Positions 34,135 to 46,154 of a stretch of DNA of 64,000 nucleotides are shown piece after piece. The position numbers and the translations under genes were made by a program. The number at the start of each line of letters is the position of its first letter. The first letter of the stretch is position 1. The notes beneath the pieces were generated by a model. That model did not search any database. It was given only the letters and a program-made list of their open reading frames with translations, and was not told where the DNA came from. Source of the DNA: Leclercia sp. 29361 (lineage in GTDB: Bacteria; Pseudomonadota; Gammaproteobacteria; Enterobacterales; Enterobacteriaceae); contig NZ_CP049786.1 of assembly GCF_011290365.1 (NCBI RefSeq), positions 1,860,001 to 1,924,000 of the forward strand, read 5' to 3'.

Positions 34135-35361
34135 ATGGATAAATTACTTGAGCGTTTTTTACAGTACGTATCGCTGGATACCCAATCTAAACCGGGTGTC
34201 CGTCAGGTACCGAGCACCGAAGGACAATGGAAACTGTTACAGCTGTTAAAGACGCAACTGGAAGAGTTGGGGCTGGTCAACGTCACGTTAAGTGATAAAG
34301 GGACGGTGATGGGGACGCTCCCCGCCAGTGTGAGCGGCGATATTCCGGCCATTGGTTTTATTTCCCATGTTGATACCTCACCGGATTTTAGCGGTAAAAA
34401 CGTGAATCCGCAGATTGTTGAGAACTATCGCGGCGGCGACATTGCGCTGGGAGTGGGCGACGAAATATTGTCCCCGGTGATGTTCCCGGTGTTACACCAG
34501 CTGCTCGGCCAGACGCTGATCACCACCGACGGCAAAACGCTGCTCGGGGCCGATGATAAAGCCGGGGTGGCAGAGATCATGACCGCGCTGGCGGTACTGA
34601 AGCAGAACAAGGTGCCGCACGGGGATATCCGCGTCGCCTTTACCCCGGATGAAGAGGTGGGCAAAGGGGCGAAGCATTTCGACGTTGAGGCGTTCGATGC
34701 CCGCTGGGCCTATACCGTTGACGGTGGTGGCGTGGGTGAGCTGGAGTTCGAAAACTTTAATGCGGCGTCGGTGAATATCCGCATCGTCGGCAACAACGTC
34801 CACCCGGGCACGGCGAAAGGGGTGATGGTGAATGCACTGTCGCTGGCGGCGCGCATTCATGCCGAGGTTCCGGCAGACGAGAGCCCGGAAAAGACCGAGG
34901 GCTATGAGGGCTTCTATCACCTCACCAGCATCAAAGGGACGGTTGATCGGGCGGACATGCACTACATCATCCGCGACTTTAACCGCGACGGGTTTGAGGC
35001 GCGTAAACGCAAAATGATGGATATCGCCAAAAAGGTGGGCAAAGGGCTGCACCCGGATTGCTACATTGAGCTGATCATTGAAGACAGCTATTACAATATG
35101 CATGAAAAGGTGATCGAGCATCCGTACATTCTGGAGGTAGCGCAGCAGGCGATGCGCGACTGCGGTATCGAACCGCAGCTAAAACCGATCCGCGGCGGCA
35201 CCGACGGCGCCCAGCTCTCATTTATGGGATTGCCGTGCCCGAATCTGTTTACCGGTGGCTACAACTACCACGGCAAGCACGAGTTCGTGACGCTCGAGGG
35301 AATGGAGAAAGCGGTGCAGGTAATCGTACGGATTGCGGAGCTCACCGCGAAGCAGCAGTAG
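34135..35361 (+). CDS. pepT: Peptidase T (tripeptidase) PepT
   Basis: Zinc aminotripeptidase of the M20 family. 408 residues from [13 protein letters not shown]. Metal ligands appear in [24 protein letters not shown] and [14 protein letters not shown], with HPGTAKG in the dimerisation part and [10 protein letters not shown] at the end. The ATG at 34135 is preceded by GTGAGGGTGA. Confidence 0.96.
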   Translation: MDKLLERFLQYVSLDTQSKPGVRQVPSTEGQWKLLQLLKTQLEELGLVNVTLSDKGTVMGTLPASVSGDIPAIGFISHVDTSPDFSGKNVNPQIVENYRGGDIALGVGDEILSPVMFPVLHQLLGQTLITTDGKTLLGADDKAGVAEIMTALAVLKQNKVPHGDIRVAFTPDEEVGKGAKHFDVEAFDARWAYTVDGGGVGELEFENFNAASVNIRIVGNNVHPGTAKGVMVNALSLAARIHAEVPADESPEKTEGYEGFYHLTSIKGTVDRADMHYIIRDFNRDGFEARKRKMMDIAKKVGKGLHPDCYIELIIEDSYYNMHEKVIEHPYILEVAQQAMRDCGIEPQLKPIRGGTDGAQLSFMGLPCPNLFTGGYNYHGKHEFVTLEGMEKAVQVIVRIAELTAKQQ

Positions 35362-35370
35362 TGGTTTGAA

Positions 35371-35443
35371 GCCCGGTAAGCGAAGCGCCACCGGGCATTG
35401 TCACGCATGCGTTGTAGGCCGGGCAAACGCAGTGCCGCCCGGC
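35371..35443. repeat. BIME between pepT and roxA
   Basis: Two inverted REP units (35371-35396 and 35418-35443) between converging genes. Confidence 0.85.
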
Positions 35444-35454
35444 AATAAAACGAC

Positions 35455-36576
35455 TCAGTCCTCGAAGAACCAGTATCCGCTGTTGACCAGTGCCGCCAGC
35501 ATGGCGAGGAAGGAGGGATCTTCCAGCGCATCACCGAACAGCGCGGCAGTCAGCACCGTATGGCTGGCAAGCGCTTCCAGCGCCGGACGGTGCGGGGAAT
35601 CCAGCTGCTCGCCGTTGACATACACCTCTTCGCCAATGCGCAACACGCGTAACCCACCCAGACGCGCCAGCTTGTCACCCTGCTGCAGCGCATCGTAAAT
35701 CTCATCCGGCTGATACGGCGGCTCCGGCAGGGAGACGTCCAGCTCGTGGCGGGACTGGCTGATAAACTCCCCGAACCACTGGTTGAAATGCTGCGGCTGG
35801 TTGATCATCTCCAGCATCATCCCGCGCAGCTTATCCAGCTCCTCGGGCAGGATATCGGCCGGGTGCTCGCGGGCTGGTACGTCCGGATCGCTGAAGCGAT
35901 GGCTGCCCAGCTCGCGCTGCAGAACGTAATCGGCAAATCCGCTGATCATCTCGCGACCGCTTGGCGCACGGAAGCCCACCGAATAGTTCATCGAGTTCTC
36001 AAGGGAATAACCCTCATGCGGGAAGCCCGGCGGGATGTAGAGAATATCCCCCGGCTCCAGCTCTTCGTCGATGATGCCGACAAAAGGATCTACCTGCAGC
36101 AGGTCAGGGTGCGGGCAGTGCTGCTTCATCGGCACCTTCTCACCTACGCGCCAGCGGCGGCGACCGGTACCCTGAATGATAAACACGTCGTACTGATCCA
36201 GATGCGGGCCGACGCCGCCGCCCGGCACGGAGAAGGAGATCATCAGATCGTCCATCCGCCAGTCGGGCAGGGCGCGGAACGGTTGCATCAGGGCTGCGGC
36301 GGGCTGGTGCCAGTGATTGACCGCCTGCACCAGCAGGGACCAGTTGCTCTCGCCCAGGTGATCGAAGCTTTCAAACGGGCCGTGGCTGACCTGCCATTTT
36401 CCCTCGTTATGGCTGACGAGGCGGCTGTCGACTTCGCTCTCCATGGCCAGGCCGGCCAGCTCATCGGGAGAGATCGGATCGACGAAATTGGTGATGCCGC
36501 GTTTCAGAACTACCGGGCGTTTCTGCCAGTAGCGTTCGATAAAGTCGGGCCAGTTAAGGGCTAATTGATAATCCAT
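35455..36576 (-). CDS. roxA: 50S ribosomal protein L16 arginine hydroxylase RoxA (YcfD)
   Basis: 2-oxoglutarate/Fe(II) oxygenase of the JmjC type that hydroxylates an arginine of ribosomal protein L16. 373 residues. Iron ligands HLDQYD (His-x-Asp) and the distal His in PPGFPHEGYS are visible, as is the winged-helix C-terminal region. Same length as E. coli YcfD. It lies upstream of phoQ with its own short 5' region. Confidence 0.95.
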   Translation of the reverse strand: MDYQLALNWPDFIERYWQKRPVVLKRGITNFVDPISPDELAGLAMESEVDSRLVSHNEGKWQVSHGPFESFDHLGESNWSLLVQAVNHWHQPAAALMQPFRALPDWRMDDLMISFSVPGGGVGPHLDQYDVFIIQGTGRRRWRVGEKVPMKQHCPHPDLLQVDPFVGIIDEELEPGDILYIPPGFPHEGYSLENSMNYSVGFRAPSGREMISGFADYVLQRELGSHRFSDPDVPAREHPADILPEELDKLRGMMLEMINQPQHFNQWFGEFISQSRHELDVSLPEPPYQPDEIYDALQQGDKLARLGGLRVLRIGEEVYVNGEQLDSPHRPALEALASHTVLTAALFGDALEDPSFLAMLAALVNSGYWFFED

Positions 36577-36652
36577 ATTTATATTCCGCAGGCTTTTACT
36601 GACTCGGATTATAACGGAAGCTCAGCGCCTGCGTGTGAGAATCACGCTTTTT

Positions 36653-38128
36653 TCACCCGGACGCTTTACTCTCGTCGCTTGTCAGATGCTGGCGGGCAAA
36701 AATCGCCTCCATGCGCGCGCCACCCAGCAGACTGTCGCCGGTGTCGATCCGGCCGTCGTACTGCTCAACAATATCGCGCGCAACCGACAGGCCAACTCCC
36801 TGTCCGGGGCGTAAGGTGTCGGCACGCTGACCGCGATCGAACACCTGGTCGCGTTTGCCCTGCGGGATCCCCGGGCCGTCGTCCTCAACGATAATATGCA
36901 GCTCATTTTCACCCTGGCGGGCGGAGACTTCGACGAACTCCAGGCAGTATTTACAGGCGTTATCGAGCAGGTTGCCCATCACTTCCATAAAGTCGTTCTT
37001 TTCGCCGACGAAGCTGATTTCTGGCGAGATATCGAGGGTGATGTTCACTCCCTTGCGCTGATAAACCTTATTCAGGGCCGAGGTCAGGCTGTCCAGCAGC
37101 GGGGCGACGGGGTGCAGCTCCCGGCTCAGCAGGGTGCTGCCGGTTCGCATGCTGGCGCGGTGCAGGTAGTAACCGATCTGCTGGGAGATACGGCTGATCT
37201 GCTCCAGCATTACCGGCTCCGCCTCATCGGCGCTCAGTTTCGCGCTGCGCAGGGATCGCATCGTGCTTTGCATCACCGCCAGCGGCGTTTTCAGGCTGTG
37301 CGTCAGATCCGTCAGGGTGGTGCGGTATTTGTCGTAACGTTCACGCTCGCTTTTCAGCAGCCGGTTCAGGTTGCGCACCAGACTGGTAAGCTCCCGTGTG
37401 GTGTTGGGGTCGAGCTTCTCGCGATGATGCTCTTCCAGCTCGCGCACCTCTTTCGCCAGCGACTCGATGGGGCGTAGGCTCCACCAGGCGGCCAGCCACA
37501 GGAGGGGGATCACCAGCAGCAGGTTGGCGGCCAGCACATACACGAACCAGTTCCACACCGTATAAGAGCGTTTCAACTCCACCGGAATGGTATCGATGAC
37601 CACAATGGTCAGCTGCGGCATCTGCATGGTGGCGGGGTAGATATTGACCGCCACCGAGTGGGTCAGCTCGCTGTCGTCGTCGTCCTCGCGGATCTCGGCC
37701 AGCTCTTTCTGCATGTTCCGGTCGTTACCCACCAGCAGGCTGGTGGCGTCCACATCCGCTTCCAGCTCGTGAAAACCGTTGGATTTTAACCACTCCGGGC
37801 GGATAGTTTTTATCAGCCAGGGGACATCGCGCTGGGCCCACAGCAGCTTGCCTTTCTCATCGTAAATCAGCGACATGGTCGGGCTCTGGCGATCCAGATG
37901 CTCCGGCATATCGATGGTAATTTTATTGTCTTCCCATTTTGCGAGGGTATAGAACAGATTGCTCTCCCCGCGCAGCAGACGGAAGGTGGTTTTGTCGAAG
38001 CTGACGCTGTAGCCCACCAGCGCCACCATCCCGTAGGCCAGCGAGAGCACCAGCACCACCACCGCCGTGGCCAGCAGAAAACGAAACCGCAGCGACAATG
38101 GCAGAAAGTGACGAAAGAGTTTTTTCAT
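36653..38128 (-). CDS. phoQ: Sensor histidine kinase PhoQ
   Basis: Inner-membrane sensor of Mg2+, acid pH and cationic peptides. 491 residues. Membrane helices at about 17-38 and 192-214 flank the periplasmic sensor, whose acidic patch [12 protein letters not shown] is intact. Then HAMP, the phospho-acceptor His in [14 protein letters not shown] (near 277), N-box NLLDNACKY and G-box [12 protein letters not shown]. It directly abuts phoP. The C-terminal tail ([14 protein letters not shown]) is slightly longer than in E. coli. Confidence 0.97.
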   Translation of the reverse strand: MKKLFRHFLPLSLRFRFLLATAVVVLVLSLAYGMVALVGYSVSFDKTTFRLLRGESNLFYTLAKWEDNKITIDMPEHLDRQSPTMSLIYDEKGKLLWAQRDVPWLIKTIRPEWLKSNGFHELEADVDATSLLVGNDRNMQKELAEIREDDDDSELTHSVAVNIYPATMQMPQLTIVVIDTIPVELKRSYTVWNWFVYVLAANLLLVIPLLWLAAWWSLRPIESLAKEVRELEEHHREKLDPNTTRELTSLVRNLNRLLKSERERYDKYRTTLTDLTHSLKTPLAVMQSTMRSLRSAKLSADEAEPVMLEQISRISQQIGYYLHRASMRTGSTLLSRELHPVAPLLDSLTSALNKVYQRKGVNITLDISPEISFVGEKNDFMEVMGNLLDNACKYCLEFVEVSARQGENELHIIVEDDGPGIPQGKRDQVFDRGQRADTLRPGQGVGLSVARDIVEQYDGRIDTGDSLLGGARMEAIFARQHLTSDESKASG

Positions 38129-38800
38129 TTAGCGTAATTCGAACAGATAGCCCTGACCGCGCACGGTGGTAATGACATCCTCTGGATACTGCGCCTGAAT
38201 TTTCTTACGCAGACGCCCCATCAGCACATCAATGGTATGGCTTTCGCGCAGCTCGGCATCGGGGTAGAGCTGGAGCATCAGGGAATCTTTGCTCACCACT
38301 TTGCCGCTGTTGCGAATCAGCGTCTCCATAATGGTGTATTCAAAAGCGGTGAGCTTAATCACCTCATCATGGATGGCCAGTTCGCGGCGGGAGAGATCCA
38401 CCTGAAACGGTGGAATGGAGATCACCTGCGAGGCCAGACCGCTGTTGCGGCGCATCAACGCCTGCATGCGGGCGGCGACCTCTTCGATATGGAACGGTTT
38501 GGTAACGTAGTCATCCGCGCCGGCGCTCAGCACTTCAACCTTATCCTGCCAGCCTTCGCGGGCGGTCAGGACCAGCACCGGCAGGGAGACATCGTGGCTG
38601 CGCCAGCGGCGGATTAGCGACAGGCCATCTTCATCAGGCAGACCGAGATCAACGATGGCGATATCGGGCAGATGTTCATTGAGATAGTAGTCGGCTTCTT
38701 TGGCATCTTCGGCATCGTCCACCTGATGCCCCATTTCCTGAAGCTGAACCTTCAGGTGATGACGTAGCAACGCATTATCCTCAACAACCAGTACGCGCAT
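38129..38800 (-). CDS. phoP: Response regulator PhoP
   Basis: OmpR-class regulator, 223 residues from MRVLVVEDN. Phospho-acceptor Asp in [13 protein letters not shown] (D51); the C-terminal winged helix ends [14 protein letters not shown] Met codon directly upstream would add one residue. phoQ follows with no gap. The PhoP box at 38862-38878 indicates autoregulation. Confidence 0.98.
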   Translation of the reverse strand: MRVLVVEDNALLRHHLKVQLQEMGHQVDDAEDAKEADYYLNEHLPDIAIVDLGLPDEDGLSLIRRWRSHDVSLPVLVLTAREGWQDKVEVLSAGADDYVTKPFHIEEVAARMQALMRRNSGLASQVISIPPFQVDLSRRELAIHDEVIKLTAFEYTIMETLIRNSGKVVSKDSLMLQLYPDAELRESHTIDVLMGRLRKKIQAQYPEDVITTVRGQGYLFELR

Positions 38801-38861
38801 CATCGCTTCTCCCTAATATGAATGGTCTGAATAGTTTAAGCTGATTATGTTGCGACAGGGA

Positions 38862-38878
38862 TAAACATTTCGTAAACC
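38862..38878 (-). promoter_or_regulatory. PhoP box of the phoPQ promoter
   Basis: On the minus strand: GGTTTA-N5-TGTTTA, a full match to the PhoP direct repeat, with a CATAAT -10 element 12 bases further on. This is the expected spacing for PhoP-activated promoters. Confidence 0.85.
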
Positions 38879-38924
38879 GGAGGGGAGGGAACCCTCTTTC
38901 CGGGCGGAAAGAGGGTAAAAAGCG

Positions 38925-40944
<2,020 letters not shown>

Positions 40945-40971
40945 ACTGGCTCCTTTCTGTGTGTAATCGCA

Positions 40972-42081
40972 TTAAACCGCAGTCAGCGGCAGGCGTTGTT
41001 CGATAATACCGCCGCCGAGGCAGATATCACCGCTGTAGAAGACGGCAGACTGGCCCGGGGTTACGGCAGAAACCGGCTCGTCAAAACGCACGTCAATGCG
41101 GTCGTCGTCCAGCGCGGTAATAGTGCAGGGAATATCGGTCTGACGATAACGGGTTTTCACCGTGCAGCGCAGCGTGCCTTTCAGCGGCTGGCGATCGACC
41201 CAGTGCAGCTGTTGAGCAATCAGGCCGATGGACATCAGACGCGGATGGTCATGGCCCTGGGCCACAATCAGAATGTTATTTTCTACGTCTTTATCGACGA
41301 CGTACCACGGATCTTCGCTACCCTCTTTGGTGCCGCCGATCCCCAGCCCTTTGCGCTGGCCTAACGTGTGGTACATCAATCCCTGGTGCTCGCCAATCAC
41401 GTCGCCATCCACGTTGACGATTTTGCCCGGCTGGGCAGGCAGATAGCGGCCGAGGAATTCACGGAATTTACGCTCACCGATAAAGCAGATACCGGTAGAG
41501 TCTTTTTTCTTGGCGGTGATCAGATCCAGCTCTTCAGCGATTTTACGCACTTCCGGTTTTTCCAGCTCGCCCACCGGGAACAGGCTTTGGGCAATCTGTT
41601 CGTGGCCGAGGGTATAGAGGAAGTAGCTCTGATCTTTGTTGCCGTCGAGACCGCGCAGCAGCTGGCTTTTGCCGTCGACATCGGCGCGGCGCACGTAGTG
41701 GCCGGTCGCGATGTAGTCAGCGCCCAGATCTTCAGCGGCGAATTCGAGGAAGGCTTTGAATTTGATCTCTTTGTTGCAGAGGATGTCCGGGTTCGGCGTG
41801 CGGCCGGCTTTGTATTCAGCCAGGAAATGCTCGAACACGTTATCCCAGTACTCTGCCGCAAAGTTGACGGTGTGCAGTTCAATGCCGAGCTTGTCGCAGA
41901 CCGCCTGCGCATCAGCCAGATCTTCAGCCGCGGTACAGTATTCCTCGCCATCGTCCTCTTCCCAGTTCTTCATGAACAGGCCTTCAACCTTATAGCCCTG
42001 TTTCAGCAACAGCCAGGCAGAGACGGAAGAATCGACGCCGCCGGACATGCCGACGATCACTTTTTTTTGGCTTTCAGACAT
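40972..42081 (-). CDS. mnmA: tRNA-specific 2-thiouridylase MnmA
   Basis: Thiolates U34 of tRNA-Lys, Glu and Gln. 369 residues from [13 protein letters not shown]-loop [10 protein letters not shown] (about 14-23); catalytic cysteines in [12 protein letters not shown] and [10 protein letters not shown] longer frame upstream would add 15 residues, overlapping nudJ. Same order nudJ-mnmA-hflD-purB as E. coli. Confidence 0.97.
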   Translation of the reverse strand: MSESQKKVIVGMSGGVDSSVSAWLLLKQGYKVEGLFMKNWEEDDGEEYCTAAEDLADAQAVCDKLGIELHTVNFAAEYWDNVFEHFLAEYKAGRTPNPDILCNKEIKFKAFLEFAAEDLGADYIATGHYVRRADVDGKSQLLRGLDGNKDQSYFLYTLGHEQIAQSLFPVGELEKPEVRKIAEELDLITAKKKDSTGICFIGERKFREFLGRYLPAQPGKIVNVDGDVIGEHQGLMYHTLGQRKGLGIGGTKEGSEDPWYVVDKDVENNILIVAQGHDHPRLMSIGLIAQQLHWVDRQPLKGTLRCTVKTRYRQTDIPCTITALDDDRIDVRFDEPVSAVTPGQSAVFYSGDICLGGGIIEQRLPLTAV

Positions 42082-42122
42082 TGGAATACTCACGACATTG
42101 AACTTCAAGGCGGCGTATTCTA

Positions 42123-42596
42123 TCACGCGCCCCCGGCATTGACACCCTCTGTAAACGGCCAGTTAAATTCGCCAATCGTCTCCAGCGGCAGACGATTGCC
42201 GGTGAGGTAGCTGCGAATACTCTCCGCAACCAGCGGCGAACGCAGATTGGTGGCGGTCAGGATCGTGTCGGCATCCACCCACAGGCAGCGATCGATATCG
42301 CTGTCGTGCGGCTCAGTGGCGCACATTTCGCTAAGCTCGATGGCAAACAGGAAGCGCAAAAATGGGGTCTTATCCGGGGCGATCCACTGATGTAAGCGGA
42401 TGAAGTGCTGCGGTTCGGCATGAATGCCGGTCTCTTCCCACAGTTCACGACGCGCGGCCTGAACCAGCGTCTCGTCGGCTTCAAGGTGGCCCGCAGGCTG
42501 GTTCCACAGCGCTTTGCCCTTGATGGTCTCTTCCACCACTAAAAATTTGCCCTCGGCGTGGACAATCGTGGCCACCGTGACGTGCGGCTTAAACAT
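42123..42596 (-). CDS. nudJ: Phosphatase NudJ (Nudix)
   Basis: Nudix hydrolase active on HMP-PP (thiamine precursor), IPP and nucleoside di/triphosphates. 157 residues from [13 protein letters not shown]. The Nudix box [23 protein letters not shown] is complete. SD AAGGAGA. The start overlaps the end of rluE by eight bases. Confidence 0.95.
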   Translation of the reverse strand: MFKPHVTVATIVHAEGKFLVVEETIKGKALWNQPAGHLEADETLVQAARRELWEETGIHAEPQHFIRLHQWIAPDKTPFLRFLFAIELSEMCATEPHDSDIDRCLWVDADTILTATNLRSPLVAESIRSYLTGNRLPLETIGEFNWPFTEGVNAGGA

Positions 42597-43260
42597 GATG
42601 TTCTCCTTGTTCGGTAACGTCCCGCCACTCACCGTTGGCGAGGCTATCCAGCGTGTAACTGCCCATCGCGTAGCGAATCAGACGTAATGTCGGATGCCCG
42701 ACATGGGCCGTCATGCGACGCACCTGGCGGTTGCGGCCTTCATACAGGGTGACTTTTATCCACGAAACGGGAATCGATTTGCGTTCACGGATGGGGGGAT
42801 TGCGCGGCCAGAGCCACTCAGGCTCGCTCACCAGCTCAATGCCCGCGGGCAGGGTAGGGCCGTCATTCAGCGTGACGCCGTTACGCAATGCGGCTAGCGC
42901 GTCGTCATCCGGAATGCCCTCAACCTGCACGTAGTAGATTTTGCCGGTGCGTTTCCCGGGCTGGGTGAGCCTGGCCTGCAGCTCGCCGTCGTTGGTGAGC
43001 ACCATCAGCCCTTCGCTGTCGCGATCGAGTCGGCCCGCGGCATAAACCCCCTGAATGGGGATGTAATCCTTCAACGTAGTGCGCCCGGCTTCGTCGGTAA
43101 ACTGCGGCAGCACATCGTAGGGTTTATTGAACACTATGACGCGTGTCGCCTCGCGCGGTTTGCGCGGCCTGGCGGCTTGTCGTGTGCTGAATCGTTCAAC
43201 CCGGTGATTTCTAAAAGAAGTTTTCTGCATGGTATTTTCAGACGTTATCAATTGCCGCAT
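42589..43260 (-). CDS. rluE: 23S rRNA pseudouridine(2457) synthase RluE
   Basis: Modifies U2457 of 23S rRNA. 223 residues from [10 protein letters not shown]; catalytic Asp in [17 protein letters not shown]. The N-terminus is basic and poorly conserved. The first ATG overlaps a perfect -10-like TATAAT, so translation may really begin at the second Met (43230, MQKTSFRNH). Convergence of function with nudJ is not implied; they are simply adjacent. Confidence 0.93.
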   Translation of the reverse strand: MRQLITSENTMQKTSFRNHRVERFSTRQAARPRKPREATRVIVFNKPYDVLPQFTDEAGRTTLKDYIPIQGVYAAGRLDRDSEGLMVLTNDGELQARLTQPGKRTGKIYYVQVEGIPDDDALAALRNGVTLNDGPTLPAGIELVSEPEWLWPRNPPIRERKSIPVSWIKVTLYEGRNRQVRRMTAHVGHPTLRLIRYAMGSYTLDSLANGEWRDVTEQGEHHV

Positions 43261-43377
43261 TATAGCCTAATAACGAATGCCTTTCATGGCGCCAGACATT
43301 CAGGTACTATCGAAGGGCTCATTACAAATTATTAACATAAGATCAGTAACAACCAGAAGCGCCCGAAGGAGAGGTTA

Positions 43378-44628
43378 ATGGAAAGCAAAGTAGTAGTTCC
43401 GGCGGAAGGTAAAAAGATCACCCTGCAAGACGGCAAGCTGAACGTCCCACACAATCCGATTATCCCGTTCATCGAAGGTGACGGTATCGGTGTTGACGTA
43501 ACCCCAGCAATGCTGAAAGTGGTGGATGCCGCTGTTGAGAAAGCCTATAAAGGCGAGCGTAAAATTTCCTGGATGGAAATTTACACCGGTGAAAAATCTA
43601 CCCACGTTTACGGCCAGGATGTCTGGCTGCCAGCTGAGACGCTGGATCTGATCCGTGACTACCGCGTTGCCATCAAAGGCCCACTGACCACGCCAGTCGG
43701 TGGCGGTATTCGCTCCCTGAACGTTGCTCTGCGTCAGGAACTCGACCTGTACGTCTGCCTGCGCCCGGTGCGTTACTACCAGGGCACCCCAAGCCCGGTT
43801 AAACACCCTGAGCTGACCGACATGGTTATCTTCCGTGAGAACTCCGAAGATATCTACGCGGGCATCGAGTGGAAAGCTGACTCTGCCGACGCAGAGAAAG
43901 TGATCAAATTCCTGCGCGATGAGATGGGCGTGAAGAAAATTCGCTTCCCTGAACATTGCGGTATTGGTATCAAGCCATGCTCCGAAGACGGCACCAAGCG
44001 CCTGGTTCGTGCAGCGATTGAATACGCGATCACCAACGACCGTGACTCTGTGACTATCGTTCACAAAGGCAACATCATGAAGTTCACCGAAGGCGCGTTC
44101 AAAGACTGGGGTTACCAGTTGGCGGCGGAAGAGTTCGGTGGTGAGCTGATCGACGGCGGCCCGTGGCAGAAGATCAAGAACCCGAACACCGGCAAAGAGA
44201 TCATCATTAAAGATGTGATCGCCGATGCGTTCCTGCAGCAGATCCTGCTGCGTCCGGCTGAGTACGACGTTATCGCCTGTATGAACCTGAACGGTGACTA
44301 CATCTCCGACGCCCTGGCGGCGCAGGTTGGCGGTATCGGTATCGCACCAGGCGCGAACATCGGTGACGAGTGCGCCCTGTTCGAAGCGACTCACGGTACA
44401 GCGCCTAAGTACGCTGGTCAGGATAAAGTGAACCCAGGTTCCATCATCCTGTCCGCAGAAATGATGCTGCGTCACATGGAATGGTTCGAAGCCGCAGACC
44501 TGATCGTTAAAGGTATGGAAGGCGCGATTAACGCCAAAACCGTAACTTACGATTTCGAACGTCTGATGGAAGGCGCTAAACTGCTGAAATGTTCAGAGTT
44601 TGGTGACGCGATCATCGAAAACATGTAA
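43378..44628 (+). CDS. icd: Isocitrate dehydrogenase (NADP) Icd
   Basis: TCA-cycle enzyme, 416 residues. The AceK phosphorylation serine lies in [13 protein letters not shown] (S113) and metal-binding residues in [22 protein letters not shown]. The C-terminal end [16 protein letters not shown] is complete. The 3' end of icd is the attachment target of e14 and phage 21, and an integrase gene here begins 118 bases downstream. The last codons may therefore have been rebuilt by the phage. Confidence 0.98.
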   Translation: MESKVVVPAEGKKITLQDGKLNVPHNPIIPFIEGDGIGVDVTPAMLKVVDAAVEKAYKGERKISWMEIYTGEKSTHVYGQDVWLPAETLDLIRDYRVAIKGPLTTPVGGGIRSLNVALRQELDLYVCLRPVRYYQGTPSPVKHPELTDMVIFRENSEDIYAGIEWKADSADAEKVIKFLRDEMGVKKIRFPEHCGIGIKPCSEDGTKRLVRAAIEYAITNDRDSVTIVHKGNIMKFTEGAFKDWGYQLAAEEFGGELIDGGPWQKIKNPNTGKEIIIKDVIADAFLQQILLRPAEYDVIACMNLNGDYISDALAAQVGGIGIAPGANIGDECALFEATHGTAPKYAGQDKVNPGSIILSAEMMLRHMEWFEAADLIVKGMEGAINAKTVTYDFERLMEGAKLLKCSEFGDAIIENM

Positions 44629-44650
44629 TCCAGAATCTGGGTTGTATGCA

Positions 44651-44679
44651 AACGGGAGCTTGTTGGTTCCCGTTTTTTA
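44651..44679 (+). terminator. icd terminator
   Basis: Stem AACGGGA/TCCCGTT, 9-base loop, T6. It is 22 bases after icd and may be host- or phage-derived, as it lies at the junction. Confidence 0.8.
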
Positions 44680-44745
44680 TTATTAGTTTTTGAACGGTTA
44701 TCAAAAGTTTATCAAAACAAGTTATCAAAACCCCACCCCAAAATC

Positions 44746-45876
44746 CTATATCGCGATTGTCGTCCAGTCCTTCCCACGGTCATCATGATAGCCATCAGTC
44801 TGCTGCTGGGACCTATGTCCAAGAAGCTCTTTCGTGTTCACACCCTGCGCTTTATATAACCTTTCCGCTAAAGAACGCTGCTCGTGAAAAGTAGACGGCG
44901 TCTTGCCTTCTTCCAGTGGTATCTCAGCTTTATCACGGGCCTTGCTGAAATTTGTTGTCAGCGTATTGGATCTAACCTGCGAGCCACGTTCCGCTTGAGA
45001 GGTGGCTCTGAAAAAATGAACCAGATAAGGGCTGACAGCATAATCCCTGCAACGAGAAATTATATCCCGCAAACTCCAGTTTATTGCGTTAAGGCGAAGC
45101 GATAGAGGGATGGCAATTTTGCTCCCTGTCTTTTCCTGCAGCACGTGCAGGTGATCATCCCAGACATCGCTAAACTTCATATTGGAAATATCACCGAGGC
45201 GCTGGCCCGTCACCAATGCCAGCAGCATTGCATTCCCCATATATTGATGATTACTGTCTGCAATATCGAAAATCCTCTGCCATTCCTCCAGGCTAAGGCG
45301 CTGGCGAGTGATTTTTCTGCGGGGTTTTTTGGTCGCTGAGGCAGGATCGTAACCTGGAGGAACTTCACCCGCATGCTGAGCCTCTTTGAAAATATCAACC
45401 AGCACCGTTCGCACTACCTGAGCCATTCTCGGCTGGCCGGCAGCGACGTACTCATCGAGCAGCTGGGCAATATCGCGAACATCCACTGATGGCAGTAACT
45501 TCATTCCGACACGCTCTCGCAATAACGAAACCGGTTTGTTTTTCTGTTTGAACGTGTTCAGCTTGATATCGCCAGTAGCCAGACGCTCTTCCTGAATTTT
45601 CCAGTATCGGTCGAGCCATGTTGATACCGTGATCGCCTTACCTTTACTGGTGGCGATCCTGTCGCTGATCGCCAGAATTTGCCGGGTTCTCTGTTCTGCC
45701 AGGCGCTTGTTTGCTTCCGTGGCGATCGCTACAGCTTCGGCCTCATCAGTGCCTAACGCATGGAATTTGCCAGTAATTGGATGTTTATAACGCCAGTAAA
45801 CTTTATTCACCTTCCTGCTGTAGAGGGGGTAAAGGTTCGGAACAGATACATTGTTTTTACGTGGTCTGGCAGCCAT
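44746..45876 (-). CDS. int: Phage integrase (tyrosine recombinase)
   Basis: Site-specific recombinase that inserts and removes the prophage. 376 residues: N-terminal arm-binding part (GKFHALGTDEAEAVAIA), core-binding domain around 80-175, catalytic domain from about 190. Active-site residues are all present: R226 (VTGQRLGD), K253 (TGSK), H331 and R334 (HEQR), H354 (LLGHRS) and the nucleophile Y363 (TDGYHDD), nine residues after H354 as in lambda Int. It reads towards icd, and its start overlaps xis by 20 bases. Confidence 0.95.
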   Translation of the reverse strand: MAARPRKNNVSVPNLYPLYSRKVNKVYWRYKHPITGKFHALGTDEAEAVAIATEANKRLAEQRTRQILAISDRIATSKGKAITVSTWLDRYWKIQEERLATGDIKLNTFKQKNKPVSLLRERVGMKLLPSVDVRDIAQLLDEYVAAGQPRMAQVVRTVLVDIFKEAQHAGEVPPGYDPASATKKPRRKITRQRLSLEEWQRIFDIADSNHQYMGNAMLLALVTGQRLGDISNMKFSDVWDDHLHVLQEKTGSKIAIPLSLRLNAINWSLRDIISRCRDYAVSPYLVHFFRATSQAERGSQVRSNTLTTNFSKARDKAEIPLEEGKTPSTFHEQRSLAERLYKAQGVNTKELLGHRSQQQTDGYHDDRGKDWTTIAI

Positions 45877-46102
45877 CGTTCAAAATCCTTTGTAGCAATA
45901 TGGAATCGTTCTTCTTAACTACCGGCGCGGTCAGTTCACCTACCAGTTCAGCATCTTCACGAACACGCCATAAGCGGCCCTGCTTCATTGCTGGTGGAGA
46001 AAACTGATTCTGTTTTGCATATCGTCGAAGTGTCGACACGCTTGGAGGGTTGCTTCTGTATTTTTCAGCGGCCCATTCTTCAAGAGTTAACATCTGGATC
46101 AT
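45857..46102 (-). CDS. Excisionase-like protein
   Basis: 81-residue small basic DNA-binding protein, in the place of lambda Xis. The N-terminal winged-helix-like pattern MLTLEEWAAEKYRSNPPSVSTLRRYAKQNQFSPPAMKQGRLWRVRED is typical of recombination directionality factors. GAGG lies nine bases before the ATG. The end overlaps int by 20 bases, as int and xis do in lambda. Directs excision by inference from fold and place. Confidence 0.85.
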   Translation of the reverse strand: MIQMLTLEEWAAEKYRSNPPSVSTLRRYAKQNQFSPPAMKQGRLWRVREDAELVGELTAPVVKKNDSILLQRILNDGCQTT

Positions 46103-46154
46103 ATGCTTTACCTCATAATGGCCCAGAAACGGGCCATTGGCTGAAAAACTGAAA

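Noticed and set aside
36631..36653. Plus-strand hairpin GCGTG/CACGC with T6 between roxA and phoQ
   Set aside because: No plus-strand gene leads into it; both neighbours are on the minus strand. Possibly chance or part of the roxA leader.
43230..43260. Using the perfect TATAAT over the first rluE ATG as a firm promoter
   Set aside because: No matching -35 is visible at the right distance, so it is noted only as a reason to doubt the first start codon.
43375..44475. 366-codon minus-strand frame over icd
   Set aside because: Mirror frame of icd, no known domain pattern, no ribosome binding site.
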